Source of the DNA: Pseudomonadota bacterium
Lineage (GTDB): Bacteria; Myxococcota_A; Polyangia; Polyangiales; Polyangiaceae
Direction of reading: 5' to 3'
DNA length: 30,438 bases
Assembly: GCA_023402175.1 (NCBI GenBank)
Contig: JAEXCN010000142.1
Location: forward strand, 1 to 30,438
Below are positions 22,757 to 30,438 of this stretch, in pieces. How positions within the stretch are numbered: the first letter of the stretch is position 1; each line of letters starts with the position of its first letter. A model generated the notes under the pieces. It was not told the DNA's origin, made no database searches, and saw only the letters and a list, made by a program, of their open reading frames with translations. A program made the translations under genes and the position numbers.

Positions 22757-23737
22757 TCAGGGCACGTCGACCGACACGATCGCGGGCGCGCTCTCGTTCC
22801 CCGCATCGTCGCGGGCGATCGCTCGCACCTCCGTGGCCCCGGGCGGCAGCGTCGCGGTGTCGACCTCGACCTCCGCGACCGGGCCGGGCAGCTCCGCGAT
22901 CCGCGTCCCGCCGACCCAAAGATCGATCGTCGGTGACGTCGGGTTGTCGCCGTCCGAGGCCTGCGCGCGGATCGTGAACTTGCCTCGATCGGCGACCGAA
23001 CCTGCGGTCGGGGCGAGGAGCGCGACCTGCGGCGCCGTCCCGTCGATCCGCAGCTGGACCTGGCGGCTCGTCACGTTGCCTGCCGCGTCACGGGCGATGA
23101 CGACCGCGCTCCCGGCGCCTGGCGGGAGGTCTTTCGCCGGAAAGCTCACGCGCGAGACGTCCCAGTCCCTGCCGAGCGTGCTCGGGTACGCCTCCGGGAA
23201 GTCGTGTCGGAGCGTCTTCCCGCCATACGCGAGCTCGACCGAGCCGAGCACCCAGGCGTCGCGAACCCAGAAGGAGATGTCTCCCTCGATCCCGTCGCCG
23301 TTCGGGCGCGCGACGAGGCGTTCTTCTTCGATCTGGGGCGGCGTCAGATCGACGAGGAAGTCCGTGATGGTCCGCTCCGCGCACGCCGAGCCCGTGTCAC
23401 AGCAGCGGATCCGGAGATCGCCTTGGCCCTCGCCGAGGTCGCGCCCGGTGAAGACGACCGCGTCGTCGACGCCGCTCACCGCGCGAACCGGCGAATATTT
23501 GTAGATCGCAGCTATCGTTCGGAGCGCGAGATCGTCCTTGCAGCGCGCGTGGATCTCCGACGAGGGGCCGAACGGCGGCCAATCGGGGACGCTGAGCGGA
23601 TCGAGCTTCGGCGGCGTCGGGTTCTGCGCAGTGTTGCCCGGCGGCGGAGGGGGCGGAGGCTCCTCCGTCGTCGTGCATCCCGAGACGAGGAAGAGAGCGA
23701 AGGCGCTCGCGAAAACGGGGACAAGGGAGCGGATCAC
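22757..23737 (-). CDS. Lipoprotein with two Ig-like domains
   Basis: The 326-residue product has a perfect lipobox (VSGC, Cys21) and a poly-proline stretch right after it (EEPPPPPPP). A small Cys-containing domain follows (about 45-120, HARCKDDLALRT and IRCCDTGSACAERT). Two tandem bacterial Ig-like domains come last (about 125-225 and 228-326), each with the family's typical pieces (TPPQIEEER; IARDAAGNVTSR; TAPQVALLAPTAGSV; IARDDAGNESAP). The GTG start overlaps the stop of the large LVIVD gene as GTGA, so the two are coupled. Longer in-frame starts inside the upstream gene are rejected. Probably a surface-exposed binding or spacer protein acting with its large neighbour. Confidence 0.85.
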   Translation of the reverse strand: MIRSLVPVFASAFALFLVSGCTTTEEPPPPPPPGNTAQNPTPPKLDPLSVPDWPPFGPSSEIHARCKDDLALRTIAAIYKYSPVRAVSGVDDAVVFTGRDLGEGQGDLRIRCCDTGSACAERTITDFLVDLTPPQIEEERLVARPNGDGIEGDISFWVRDAWVLGSVELAYGGKTLRHDFPEAYPSTLGRDWDVSRVSFPAKDLPPGAGSAVVIARDAAGNVTSRQVQLRIDGTAPQVALLAPTAGSVADRGKFTIRAQASDGDNPTSPTIDLWVGGTRIAELPGPVAEVEVDTATLPPGATEVRAIARDDAGNESAPAIVSVDVP

Positions 23738-25977
23738 TTCGTCACCTCCGCGACGGAGGCGAGCTCGGCGACGCCGTTCGCGGCGATTCTGTAGACGCGG
23801 ATCGCGCCGTCTGCGTCGGAGAGGAAGATGCGACCACCCGAGACGGCGACGCCCGACGCAGCCCCGGTGAACGCCTCGATCGACAGCACCTTCGGCGCCG
23901 CGGCGGAGACGTCCACGCTCACGAGGTAGCTCTTGTAGAGGCTGCGATCGATCCCGGCGACCCACGCGCGATCGCCGTCGCTCACCACCCCGACGTAGGT
24001 CATCGGGGGGAGCGAGACCTTCTTCTGGCTCTTTCCGTCGTGCACGACGAGCCCGACCATGGGTCCGACACCCGCAACCTCGACGAGGCCGCGCTTCGTC
24101 GCCGTGAGATGACGACGCGGAAGGCGGAGACGCCAGTACGAGGCGTCCATGATGTCGTCTTGCTCGAACACCTCGTGGGCGGCGAGCGACTTCGTCACCC
24201 CGCCGGCGATCCGCACGGCGGACCTCCACTCGGGAGCGGCGTAATAGATTCCTGTCGCGTCGGCGGTGATCGCGAGCGGCAGGTGCGCGATGTCGACGAG
24301 GTCGAAGCTCTTCTTCGCGCCCGTGTCCACGTCGACGACCTGCACCGCGTTCGCGGTCGTCACCGCGGCGAGGTTCGTCCCCGCACCCGCGATCGCGCTC
24401 GCGCCCTGCACGGCGATCGGCTGGGTTGCGCCTTCGACGAAGACGTTCGCAGTGGCGAGAGCGGCCCAGCGTCCGTCCGCGAGGATCGTCACCGCCGAGC
24501 TCTCGCGGAGCTTGGCGTCGCCCGGCGTCGTCACGCGCGTGAGCGTCGCGTCCGTTCCGATCTCGAACACGCCGCCTCGAGGCCCGACCGCGACGACACG
24601 CGTCGCCGTCGCCGCGAGGCCGAGCAGCGTGCGGGGCTCGTCGAACCGCGCGACGAGTGAGAGCGTGGGGCTCGTCGTGTCGCGGACGTCCACCGCGCGG
24701 ACGCCGATGCGGCGTGCGTCACCGAACGCATAGAGCCGGTCGCCCACGGGCAGCGTCTGCACCGGATCTTTCCCTGGCGGCGGTGGCGCCCACGTCTTCT
24801 CCCAGGGAACGACCTCCCACGGCGGCGACGCAGAGCACGAAAGGTCCGGCTCTTCGGCCGGCGGCGCCTGCAACATCATCGTCGGACACGCGGCCTTCGG
24901 GCTCGACACGTCGACAGGGAGGACGCCCCACTCGCCGGCGGCGACGTAGAGCTTGTCGCCGCTCGCGCGCACGCCGCTCGCATAGAACGCAGGGTCGTTC
25001 TTCACCGTGCAGTTGCCGATCACGGAAGGTTTCAGGGGATCGGTGATGTCGATCGCGACCGCCCCCGCACGCCCGCCAGCGACGAATGCGACGTCGCCGA
25101 CGAGCGTGACCTTCTTCGCCAGTGAGGTGACGTTCTTGCCGTTGCCCGGCAACCACGCCTCGGACACGACGTTGCCCGTCGAGAGATCGACGACCTTGAA
25201 GGACTTGCACGCAGCGACGAATGCGTGAGCGCCGCGCGCGGCGATGCCCGCGCTGAATCCGCTGATCGGCCAGGAGCGCATGACGCTCGGCTGCGCGGTC
25301 GCGAGATCGACCTCGGCGACGCCCGAACGGCCGAGGGCGACGTAGGCCTTGTCGCCATCGACCTGGACGTCGTACGCCTTCCCGGCGAGCTCCAGGGAGC
25401 GCGATCGACGGGGCGCCGTCGGCTGCGAAGCATCGACGAAGACGAGCCCTGCGCTCCCGGCCGCCAGGACGATCTCGTTCCCGCGCTTGTCCGCGGCGAG
25501 CGGCGTTCCGACGCCGGTGAGGAGTGACGCACGGGTGAGCGGCGTCGTGCCTTGCTCGACGTTCGCGAGGTCGATCGTCCAGAGGTGCGTCGCATCGATC
25601 GCGAAGAGGTGATCGCCGACGATCGCACCGTCGCGGAACATGGGCGCGTGGAGTGTCGCGGGATCGTCGTTGCCGTCGCCCTCGTCGCAGACCTCGTCGA
25701 CGAGGATCCACTTCAGCCCCATCCGGCCGCAGCCTTCGTCGGTCTCGACGGGCTTCCATTGCTGCCCCGTCGGCGCGGGCTCGCCCGGCTTTCCCTTGCG
25801 CGGATCGTCATCGATCGGCGCGCCGCGAACGTTGCTGCTGGTGTCATCGCCGATGCCGCCGCCGCCGCAACCTCCGCCACCGTTCGTGTCGTTCGTCTGG
25901 TTCGTTCCTCGATTGACCGAGCACGCGAGCAGAAGGCCAGGAACGAGCAACGCCGCACGTCGCCACGAGATCCGCAT
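23734..25977 (-). CDS. Large LVIVD-repeat beta-propeller lipoprotein
   Basis: The 747-residue product has a textbook lipobox (LLAC, Cys19) and a flexible Asn/Gly-rich linker with a CGGGG stretch. Many LVIVD-type repeats follow (about 90-740), seen as units like GDHLFAIDATHLWTIDLANV, GLVFVDASQPTAPRRSRSLE and AGAVAIDITDPLKPSVIGNC. Such repeats form beta-propellers in secreted bacterial proteins; the length suggests two propellers. GGAGGG lies five bases before the ATG at 25977, one of the best ribosome sites in the window. It is the first gene of the set with the Ig-like lipoprotein and the GST. Binding or scaffold role inferred; no enzyme motif seen. Confidence 0.88.
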   Translation of the reverse strand: MRISWRRAALLVPGLLLACSVNRGTNQTNDTNGGGGCGGGGIGDDTSSNVRGAPIDDDPRKGKPGEPAPTGQQWKPVETDEGCGRMGLKWILVDEVCDEGDGNDDPATLHAPMFRDGAIVGDHLFAIDATHLWTIDLANVEQGTTPLTRASLLTGVGTPLAADKRGNEIVLAAGSAGLVFVDASQPTAPRRSRSLELAGKAYDVQVDGDKAYVALGRSGVAEVDLATAQPSVMRSWPISGFSAGIAARGAHAFVAACKSFKVVDLSTGNVVSEAWLPGNGKNVTSLAKKVTLVGDVAFVAGGRAGAVAIDITDPLKPSVIGNCTVKNDPAFYASGVRASGDKLYVAAGEWGVLPVDVSSPKAACPTMMLQAPPAEEPDLSCSASPPWEVVPWEKTWAPPPPGKDPVQTLPVGDRLYAFGDARRIGVRAVDVRDTTSPTLSLVARFDEPRTLLGLAATATRVVAVGPRGGVFEIGTDATLTRVTTPGDAKLRESSAVTILADGRWAALATANVFVEGATQPIAVQGASAIAGAGTNLAAVTTANAVQVVDVDTGAKKSFDLVDIAHLPLAITADATGIYYAAPEWRSAVRIAGGVTKSLAAHEVFEQDDIMDASYWRLRLPRRHLTATKRGLVEVAGVGPMVGLVVHDGKSQKKVSLPPMTYVGVVSDGDRAWVAGIDRSLYKSYLVSVDVSAAAPKVLSIEAFTGAASGVAVSGGRIFLSDADGAIRVYRIAANGVAELASVAEVTK

Positions 25978-26281
25978 GGCACCCTCCAAGCAAGTAAAGA
26001 GACGAGACAAGAGAGACGCGCAGCCGCGACCGAGACGACGCGACCACGTACGGCGTTGCCTTCACGGCACGCGCGACGCAGACGGCTAAGCAAGGCTCCT
26101 GCCATCGCGAGCGAGCACGCGATCTGCGCAGATTCTTTCTGGTCCGCCGAGAGCTCGCATCGACGCTGCGGAAGAGGTCTGGCGATCCGATCAGCGCGTG
26201 TGAATCAGAGCCACTCTCCGGACTCACTCTCGACGCCTCTGCACGCTGCTCCTCGACCCTTCGGAGGGTTATCGTGACCGC
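25978..26281. other. Divergent intergenic region between LVIVD and hexosaminidase genes
   Basis: These 304 bases hold the promoters of two divergent genes. I see no gene in it. The only clear structure is the small hairpin at 26256-26269 in the hexosaminidase leader. No convincing -35/-10 pair stands out on either strand. Confidence 0.5.
26256..26269 (+). promoter_or_regulatory. Leader hairpin containing the hexosaminidase ribosome-binding sequence
   Basis: ACCCT-TCGG-AGGGT folds as a 5-bp stem with a four-base loop, extendable by one G-T pair. The GGAGGG ribosome-binding sequence of the following gene lies in the loop and 3' arm, 13 bases before the GTG start. The hairpin could lower translation until melted or bound; this is inference. 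Confidence 0.4.
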
Positions 26282-28699
26282 GTGAGTCGACGGACGGCCC
26301 TCTCGATCCTCTCGGTCGTCGCGGCGGTCGCGTGCGGCGGTGATGCGCGGCGGACGCCCGACCGAGCCGCGCAGGTGCACCCTTCGAAGGCGCCCGATGC
26401 TGCGGTCGTCGATCGTCGAACGTCTTCGGCCGCAGCACTGCCGCTCGTTCCGCGGCCGCGATCGATGAAGCGATGCGAGGGTGCTTTCGCGATCGATCGC
26501 ACGACGCGCATCGCAACCGACGACTCGCCCGAGGCGCGTGCGGTCGCGAGCCGACTCGCAGGATGGCTCGGTCTCGGCAGCGATGCCTTCGTCCTCGGCA
26601 CCCCCGCCGAACCTCGCGCGACCATCGCGCTCCGTCTGGCGCCCCCGAGCGCGCGCCGTGATCCCGCCGTCGAGCCGCCTCGCTCGGCGGAGGAGGAGGC
26701 GTACACGCTCGACGTCTCGCCGAACGGCGCGGTCGTGAAGGCGCGAGCGCCAGCAGGGCTCTTCTTCGGAGCGCAGACGCTTGCGCAGCTCGCCGGCGCG
26801 CGACGGCTCGGGCAAGCGACGCCGCCGCTCGGAGCTCCTCCTGCAGGCTGGTCGGTGCCGTGCGTCGCGATCGACGACGCGCCGCGATTCCCGTTCCGCG
26901 GGATGCACCTCGACGTCGCGCGCCACTTCTTCCCCGAACACGTCGTGGCACGCTGGATCGATCTGCTCGCGTTCTATCGCTTCAACGTCTTCCACTGGCA
27001 CCTGACCGACGATCAGGGCTTCCGCTTCGAGGTGAAGGCCCATCCCGAGCTCACCGCGATCGGAGGGCAGGACGGCTTCTACACGCAGGAACAGGCGCGC
27101 GAGATCGTCGCGGAGGCTCGCGATCGATTCGTCACCGTCGTTCCCGAGATCGAGATGCCCGGCCATGCGCGAGCCGTCCTCGCGGCGCATCCGGAGCTCT
27201 CGTGTACCGGGAAGAAGCAGGACGTGCCGCGAACGGGAGGGATCTTCCACGACGTGCTCTGCGCCGGGAACGAGAAGACGTATGCGCTGCTCGCGAACGT
27301 CCTCGATGAGGTCGCGGCCGTGTTCCCATCTCGGCTCGTCCATGTCGGCGGCGATGAAGTGCCCCCGGGCCGCTGGTCGGCCTGCCCGAAGTGCCGTGCA
27401 GCGATGGCGAAGAACGGGAAGAACGGGAAGGACGGGCGCCTCGACACGGCAGCGCTCCACGGCCTGTTCGTACAGCGCGTCGCGGGAATGCTCGCTCGCC
27501 TCGAACGTCGTCCGATCGTGTGGGACGAAGCTCTCGCCGCAACGCTCCCCGCCGACACGATCGTGGTCGCGTGGCAGTCGCGCGGCCGCGGACGCCTCGC
27601 GGCGGAGCGCGCCCACGACGTCGTGATGGCGCCGCACGATCACCTGTATTTCAACATCCACCAGTCGCGCGCGAAGGGTGAGCCCGGGCACGACGGCTTC
27701 CTCCCGTGGACGAAGGTGTTCGGATTCGATCCGGTCCCCGACGGGATCGATCCCGGGCGAACGAAGAACGTCCTCGGCGCCGAGGGGACGGTCTGGACGG
27801 AGCGCATCGAGACCGAAGAGCACATCGACACGATGGCGATGCCGCGCCTCGCGGCGCTGGCGGAGGTCCTCTGGTCGGGCACGACGACGTCGAACGATGC
27901 TCAGCGGAACTTCGCCGCGCGGCTCGGGGCACAGCGCGCGATGCTCGATGCCTCCGGCGTCCGCTACTTCATCGAGCCGCCGGTCGGCCTCCGCGAACGC
28001 AAGGTGTTCCTCGAGGGTGATTCCATCGACGTGCGTATCGGGCCGCCGCTTCTCTTCGGAGACGGCGTCATTCGCTGGACGAAGGATGGCTCGGCGCCGA
28101 CGAAAACATCACCTGTCTTCGACCGCCCCGTGACGCTGTCGGACACCACTTCGCTCGCCGCTGCGCTCTTTCTTCCGAACGGGCGCTCGAGCCCCGTCGT
28201 GCGTTCGACCTTCGTGAAGGAGCGCCCTCGCGAGGCGTTCATCCCGAAGTCCCTCGAGCAAGGTGCAGCATGCACGTATTTCGAGGGGACCTTCCACCGC
28301 CTCCCCGACTTCGACAAGCTGCGGCCGATCGCGCGAGCGCGCACGGAAGGGCTCTCCCTCGCGGATGCGGAACGTGCGCTCCGCGGCCGAATGCGAAAGG
28401 AGTGGTTCGCGCTCGTCTTCGAGGGAGCCTTCGAAGCTCCGACCGAGGGCGTCTACCGCTTCGTCGCACGTGCCGATGACGGCGTCCGAATCAGCGTCGA
28501 CGGGGAGACGATCCTCGAAGACGACGGCGAGCACGAGCCGCGCGAGTCCGAGGGCGAGATCGCGCTCCGCCGAGGGCACCACCACATCCGGGTCGCATAC
28601 TTCCAGGGCGCCGAAGGAAAGGAGCTCGCCGTCACGTTGCAAGCGCCCGGGCGTGCGTCCGGGCCGATCGAGCCGATCGTCGAAGGACGATCACGCTGA
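26282..28699 (+). CDS. Secreted GH20 beta-N-acetylhexosaminidase with PA14 domain
   Basis: The 805-residue product has a signal peptide with possible lipobox VAC (Cys18), then a GH20b-type domain (about 50-195) and the GH20 catalytic barrel (about 200-560). The barrel has RGMHLDVARHFF, FHWHLTDDQGFR and the catalytic HVGGDE (Asp358-Glu359), with WTE (505-507) late in the barrel. A chitobiase-type C-terminal Ig-like domain follows (about 570-645, IRWTKDGSAP), and a PA14 domain (about 660-795, GVYRFVARADDGVRISVDG). The family removes terminal N-acetylglucosamine or galactosamine from chitin or peptidoglycan fragments and glycans; PA14 usually binds sugar. All catalytic residues are present, so activity is likely. 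The GTG start follows GGAGGG by 13 bases. It appears monocistronic and has its own terminator. Confidence 0.95.
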   Translation: MSRRTALSILSVVAAVACGGDARRTPDRAAQVHPSKAPDAAVVDRRTSSAAALPLVPRPRSMKRCEGAFAIDRTTRIATDDSPEARAVASRLAGWLGLGSDAFVLGTPAEPRATIALRLAPPSARRDPAVEPPRSAEEEAYTLDVSPNGAVVKARAPAGLFFGAQTLAQLAGARRLGQATPPLGAPPAGWSVPCVAIDDAPRFPFRGMHLDVARHFFPEHVVARWIDLLAFYRFNVFHWHLTDDQGFRFEVKAHPELTAIGGQDGFYTQEQAREIVAEARDRFVTVVPEIEMPGHARAVLAAHPELSCTGKKQDVPRTGGIFHDVLCAGNEKTYALLANVLDEVAAVFPSRLVHVGGDEVPPGRWSACPKCRAAMAKNGKNGKDGRLDTAALHGLFVQRVAGMLARLERRPIVWDEALAATLPADTIVVAWQSRGRGRLAAERAHDVVMAPHDHLYFNIHQSRAKGEPGHDGFLPWTKVFGFDPVPDGIDPGRTKNVLGAEGTVWTERIETEEHIDTMAMPRLAALAEVLWSGTTTSNDAQRNFAARLGAQRAMLDASGVRYFIEPPVGLRERKVFLEGDSIDVRIGPPLLFGDGVIRWTKDGSAPTKTSPVFDRPVTLSDTTSLAAALFLPNGRSSPVVRSTFVKERPREAFIPKSLEQGAACTYFEGTFHRLPDFDKLRPIARARTEGLSLADAERALRGRMRKEWFALVFEGAFEAPTEGVYRFVARADDGVRISVDGETILEDDGEHEPRESEGEIALRRGHHHIRVAYFQGAEGKELAVTLQAPGRASGPIEPIVEGRSR

Positions 28700-28763
28700 T
28701 GGCCATCTCGTCCGCTGCGCGAAGCGGAGCGACCCGACGTGCAGCGACGACGCAGAGCGTCAT

Positions 28764-28807
28764 GAGGCTTCAACGACTCAACTTCATCGAGATCTGAAGC
28801 CTCTTTT
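28764..28807 (+). terminator. Terminator-like hairpin after the hexosaminidase gene
   Basis: GAGGCTTCA and TGAAGCCTC make a perfect 9-bp stem around a 22-base loop, followed by TTTT. It starts 64 bases after the stop at 28699. The loop is longer than usual, which lowers confidence slightly. Confidence 0.62.
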
Positions 28808-28962
28808 GCTGGTCAAAAATCGACCCGGGTCGCCTCGACAGAGTGCAGTTTGCGGTGTAGGTGGACGTCCGCTCCGGTTCTGCTTACTCGCTCCCCGCGC
28901 TCGCCCGTCGAGCCGGCGGCCAAGGAGCGAGACGACCGAGTGGCAGAGGGTGGAAGACGACC

Positions 28963-29991
28963 ATGAAGAAGCTCTTGTCGATCGCTCTGTTGGCGCTCCC
29001 GATCGTGGCCTGCACCACGGAGACTGGTAACAAGAACCTTCCGAGCACCGGCGGTGATGGCACGGAGCCCGCCGCCCAAACCACCGCTGCGGCAAGCGTC
29101 ACGGCCGCCGAAGGTGGCGTGATCGAAGCCGATGGGATCATCCTCGAGATCCCGGCAGGCGCGATCGCCGAGGATACCGAGATCACGATCACGAAGACGG
29201 AGGAGGAGGCGCCTGCGCCGCACTCCGGCGTGACGCCGATCTACCGGTTCGAGCCGGCCGGCCTGAAGTTCAAGAAGGCCGCGCGGGTCACGTTCACGAA
29301 GGTCCCGGCGGACACGCCCATCCCGATCATCGGCTGGGAGAAGAAGGACAGCGCCTTCGAAGGTCTCGCCACGAAGACCACCGACGACGGCATGGTGACG
29401 GGCTCGATCACGTCGCTCGCCGGCGTGTTCGTCGCCAAGTCCGAGTGCATGAAGGACGACGGTGACGCGGCCGCCGACATCTGCAAGCCGACGCCCGCGC
29501 CGGCGACGCTGAAGAGTCACACCGTCAGCGGCTTCGCCCTCACCGGCTTCGAGTACTGGCAGTGGAAGAAGCCGGACCCGTACGACGGCGGCAACGAGGT
29601 CGCCTGGGGCTACAACGGCGACGGCGAGCCGAAGACCGGCGTGATGCCGACCGACGCGTCCCGTGCGTGCATGGCCGAATCGTTCCGCACCCTCGAGGCG
29701 ATCCTCACGAACGATCCGCCGCAGGAGCTGAAGGACCTCAAGTCGAAGCACAGCGTCAAGCAGTTCTGGTTCTGGAACAACGACATGACGGACGCGAAGT
29801 CCACGGTGAAGGTGCCGAAGGGCAACTCGGAGCTGTGGCTCTTCGAGGGCGACCGCGGGGACGGCGGCCTCATCAAGTGGATCAGCTCCACCGAGCGTGA
29901 CGGCACGTGCAAGCTCCCGACGCGCAACGACCTCGTGCTCTTCGCCAAGAACTGCATCAACAAGTTCCCGGCGTGCGGCTCGGGCAAGTGA
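28963..29991 (+). CDS. ZU5-domain lipoprotein
   Basis: The 342-residue product has a classic signal peptide (KKLLSIALLALPIVAC, Cys17) and a Thr/Gly/Ala linker to about residue 45. A ZU5-like domain follows (about 46-140), shown by GGVIEADGIILEIPAGAIAE and ITITKTEEE, then YRFEPAGLKFKKAARVTF. The C-terminal 180 residues are rich in Trp/Tyr with four or more Cys and match nothing I know (FEYWQWKKPDPYDGG, KQFWFWNNDMTD, WLFEGDRGDGGLIKW). ZU5 domains mediate protein-protein contacts and in bacteria are found on secreted proteins. GGAAG lies seven bases before the ATG. It is monocistronic with a strong terminator. Function unknown; surface binding inferred. Confidence 0.88.
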   Translation: MKKLLSIALLALPIVACTTETGNKNLPSTGGDGTEPAAQTTAAASVTAAEGGVIEADGIILEIPAGAIAEDTEITITKTEEEAPAPHSGVTPIYRFEPAGLKFKKAARVTFTKVPADTPIPIIGWEKKDSAFEGLATKTTDDGMVTGSITSLAGVFVAKSECMKDDGDAAADICKPTPAPATLKSHTVSGFALTGFEYWQWKKPDPYDGGNEVAWGYNGDGEPKTGVMPTDASRACMAESFRTLEAILTNDPPQELKDLKSKHSVKQFWFWNNDMTDAKSTVKVPKGNSELWLFEGDRGDGGLIKWISSTERDGTCKLPTRNDLVLFAKNCINKFPACGSGK

Positions 29992-30021
29992 TCTGACGGA
30001 TCGCGCTCGCTCGCTCGCGCA

Positions 30022-30060
30022 AAGGCGTCGTCGGTGCTCCGACGGCGCCTTCTTTCATTT
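30022..30060 (+). terminator. Strong Rho-independent terminator after the ZU5 gene
   Basis: AAGGCGTCGTCGG and CCGACGGCGCCTT pair into a 13-bp stem with one G-T pair and a four-base loop (TGCT), followed by CTTTCATTT. It starts 30 bases after the stop at 29991. The best terminator in the window. Confidence 0.82.
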
Positions 30061-30438
30061 CGCGATCAGGGCTTCCCTCGATCTCGCGCCTCGCTCGAGA
30101 GATATGAACCGCCAAGTCGCGAAGGCGTGATCATAGGTCTCATCGCGTCGCACCCAGTCAGTCCGAGCGCAGCATCGGACGCCCGACGAACGCTCCGCAG
30201 TCCACGAGACAGTCCACGAGGTTGACAGGGTGAACTTCTCTCGCGCGAAGGCGCAGTCGCAGCGATGAAGCCCTTTCGAGAAGAAGATTAACAGGGAGAC
30301 ATGAAGACAGTGAGCCGAGAGGGAGGGGCCTTGCTTCGGTTCCGACCTGGACCCTCGTCGCCTCTCGCAAAACGCTTCGCGCATGCGGATGATCTTTAGA
30401 ACACAGCAAGATCGATCACTTGCGCGCTGCCGCGCACA
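30061..30438. other. Non-coding end of window
   Basis: I see no convincing gene in these 378 bases. They hold a tandem direct repeat beside a TTGACA (30198-30227) and a 32-codon open frame (30301-30399) with AGGGAG close before its ATG. A 109-codon minus-strand frame has composition unlike the other genes. The stretch may be the upstream region of a gene beyond the window. Confidence 0.5.
30198..30220. repeat. Tandem direct repeat next to a -35-like TTGACA
   Basis: CAGTCCACGAG occurs twice with a 12-base period (30198-30208 and 30210-30220). TTGACA begins two bases after the second copy. The layout resembles direct-repeat binding sites of response regulators placed at a -35 element, but no good -10 follows at the usual distance. 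Confidence 0.5.

Noticed and set aside
30055..30384. 109-codon minus-strand frame at the end of the window
   Set aside because: No ribosome site, no domain, atypical composition, and it runs close to the terminator at 30022-30060.
30301..30399. 32-codon frame with AGGGAG before its ATG
   Set aside because: The ribosome sequence is only two bases from the ATG and the peptide has no recognisable feature; kept only as a note.
1..30438. CRISPR arrays, tRNA, rRNA, insertion sequences, phage genes
   Set aside because: No regularly spaced repeats, no cloverleaf or rRNA motifs, and no transposase, integrase or capsid-like sequence seen on either strand.

Overview
The window is a GC-rich stretch of bacterial chromosome that looks like a myxobacterium of the Polyangiales (Sorangium/Labilithrix-like). 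This rests on several things: very high third-position GC, Asp/Ala-rich linkers after lipoprotein signal peptides, a eukaryote-like Ser/Thr kinase next to a TPR/PEGA protein, beta-propellers built from 'VWGxxxxDVWAVG' repeats, and Cys-rich repeat proteins. The genus is an inference. I see 25 protein-coding genes, about 16 of them predicted lipoproteins. I see no tRNA, rRNA, CRISPR array, transposase or phage gene.

Layout. (1) 98-2373 (+): two translationally coupled membrane proteins that look like a split fused spermidine-synthase-like protein with a degenerate active site. (2) 11821-2430 (-): a likely outer-membrane barrel protein, then an ECF sigma factor and a membrane-anchored TPR partner. 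After these come five secreted lipoproteins: a Cys-rich repeat protein, two seven-repeat propellers, a seven-repeat RCC1 propeller and an IgGFc-binding-domain protein. Most junctions are 1-4 base start/stop overlaps, so sigma factor to RCC1 gene looks like one transcription unit, with the IgGFc gene following after 55 bases. (3) 12109-13503 (+): a solitary large lipoprotein. (4) 18204-13676 (-): a Ser/Thr kinase, a TPR/PEGA membrane protein and three tandem paralogous lipoproteins with Asp-rich MopE-like metal-binding motifs. (5) 18612-18959 (+): a small XRE regulator divergent from the kinase. (6) 21903-18983 (-): a lipoprotein resembling copper type II (PHM-like) monooxygenases, a small Cys-tailed lipoprotein and another seven-repeat propeller lipoprotein. 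(7) 25977-22099 (-): a large LVIVD-repeat lipoprotein, an Ig-like lipoprotein and a glutathione S-transferase. (8) 26282-28699 (+): a secreted GH20 beta-hexosaminidase with a PA14 domain. (9) 28963-29991 (+): a ZU5-domain lipoprotein with a strong terminator.

Taken together the region is a cell-envelope locus. Signalling genes (ECF sigma factor plus membrane partner; kinase plus PEGA protein; XRE regulator) sit beside sets of surface-display proteins, mostly predicted propellers and Cys- or Asp-rich modules. The parts most likely to be new are the sigma-factor/propeller operon, the PHM-like protein in which the usual copper-ligand methionine appears replaced by histidine, and the kinase-linked triplet of metal-binding-like lipoproteins. 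All functions are read from motifs in the sequence; none has been tested by database search.
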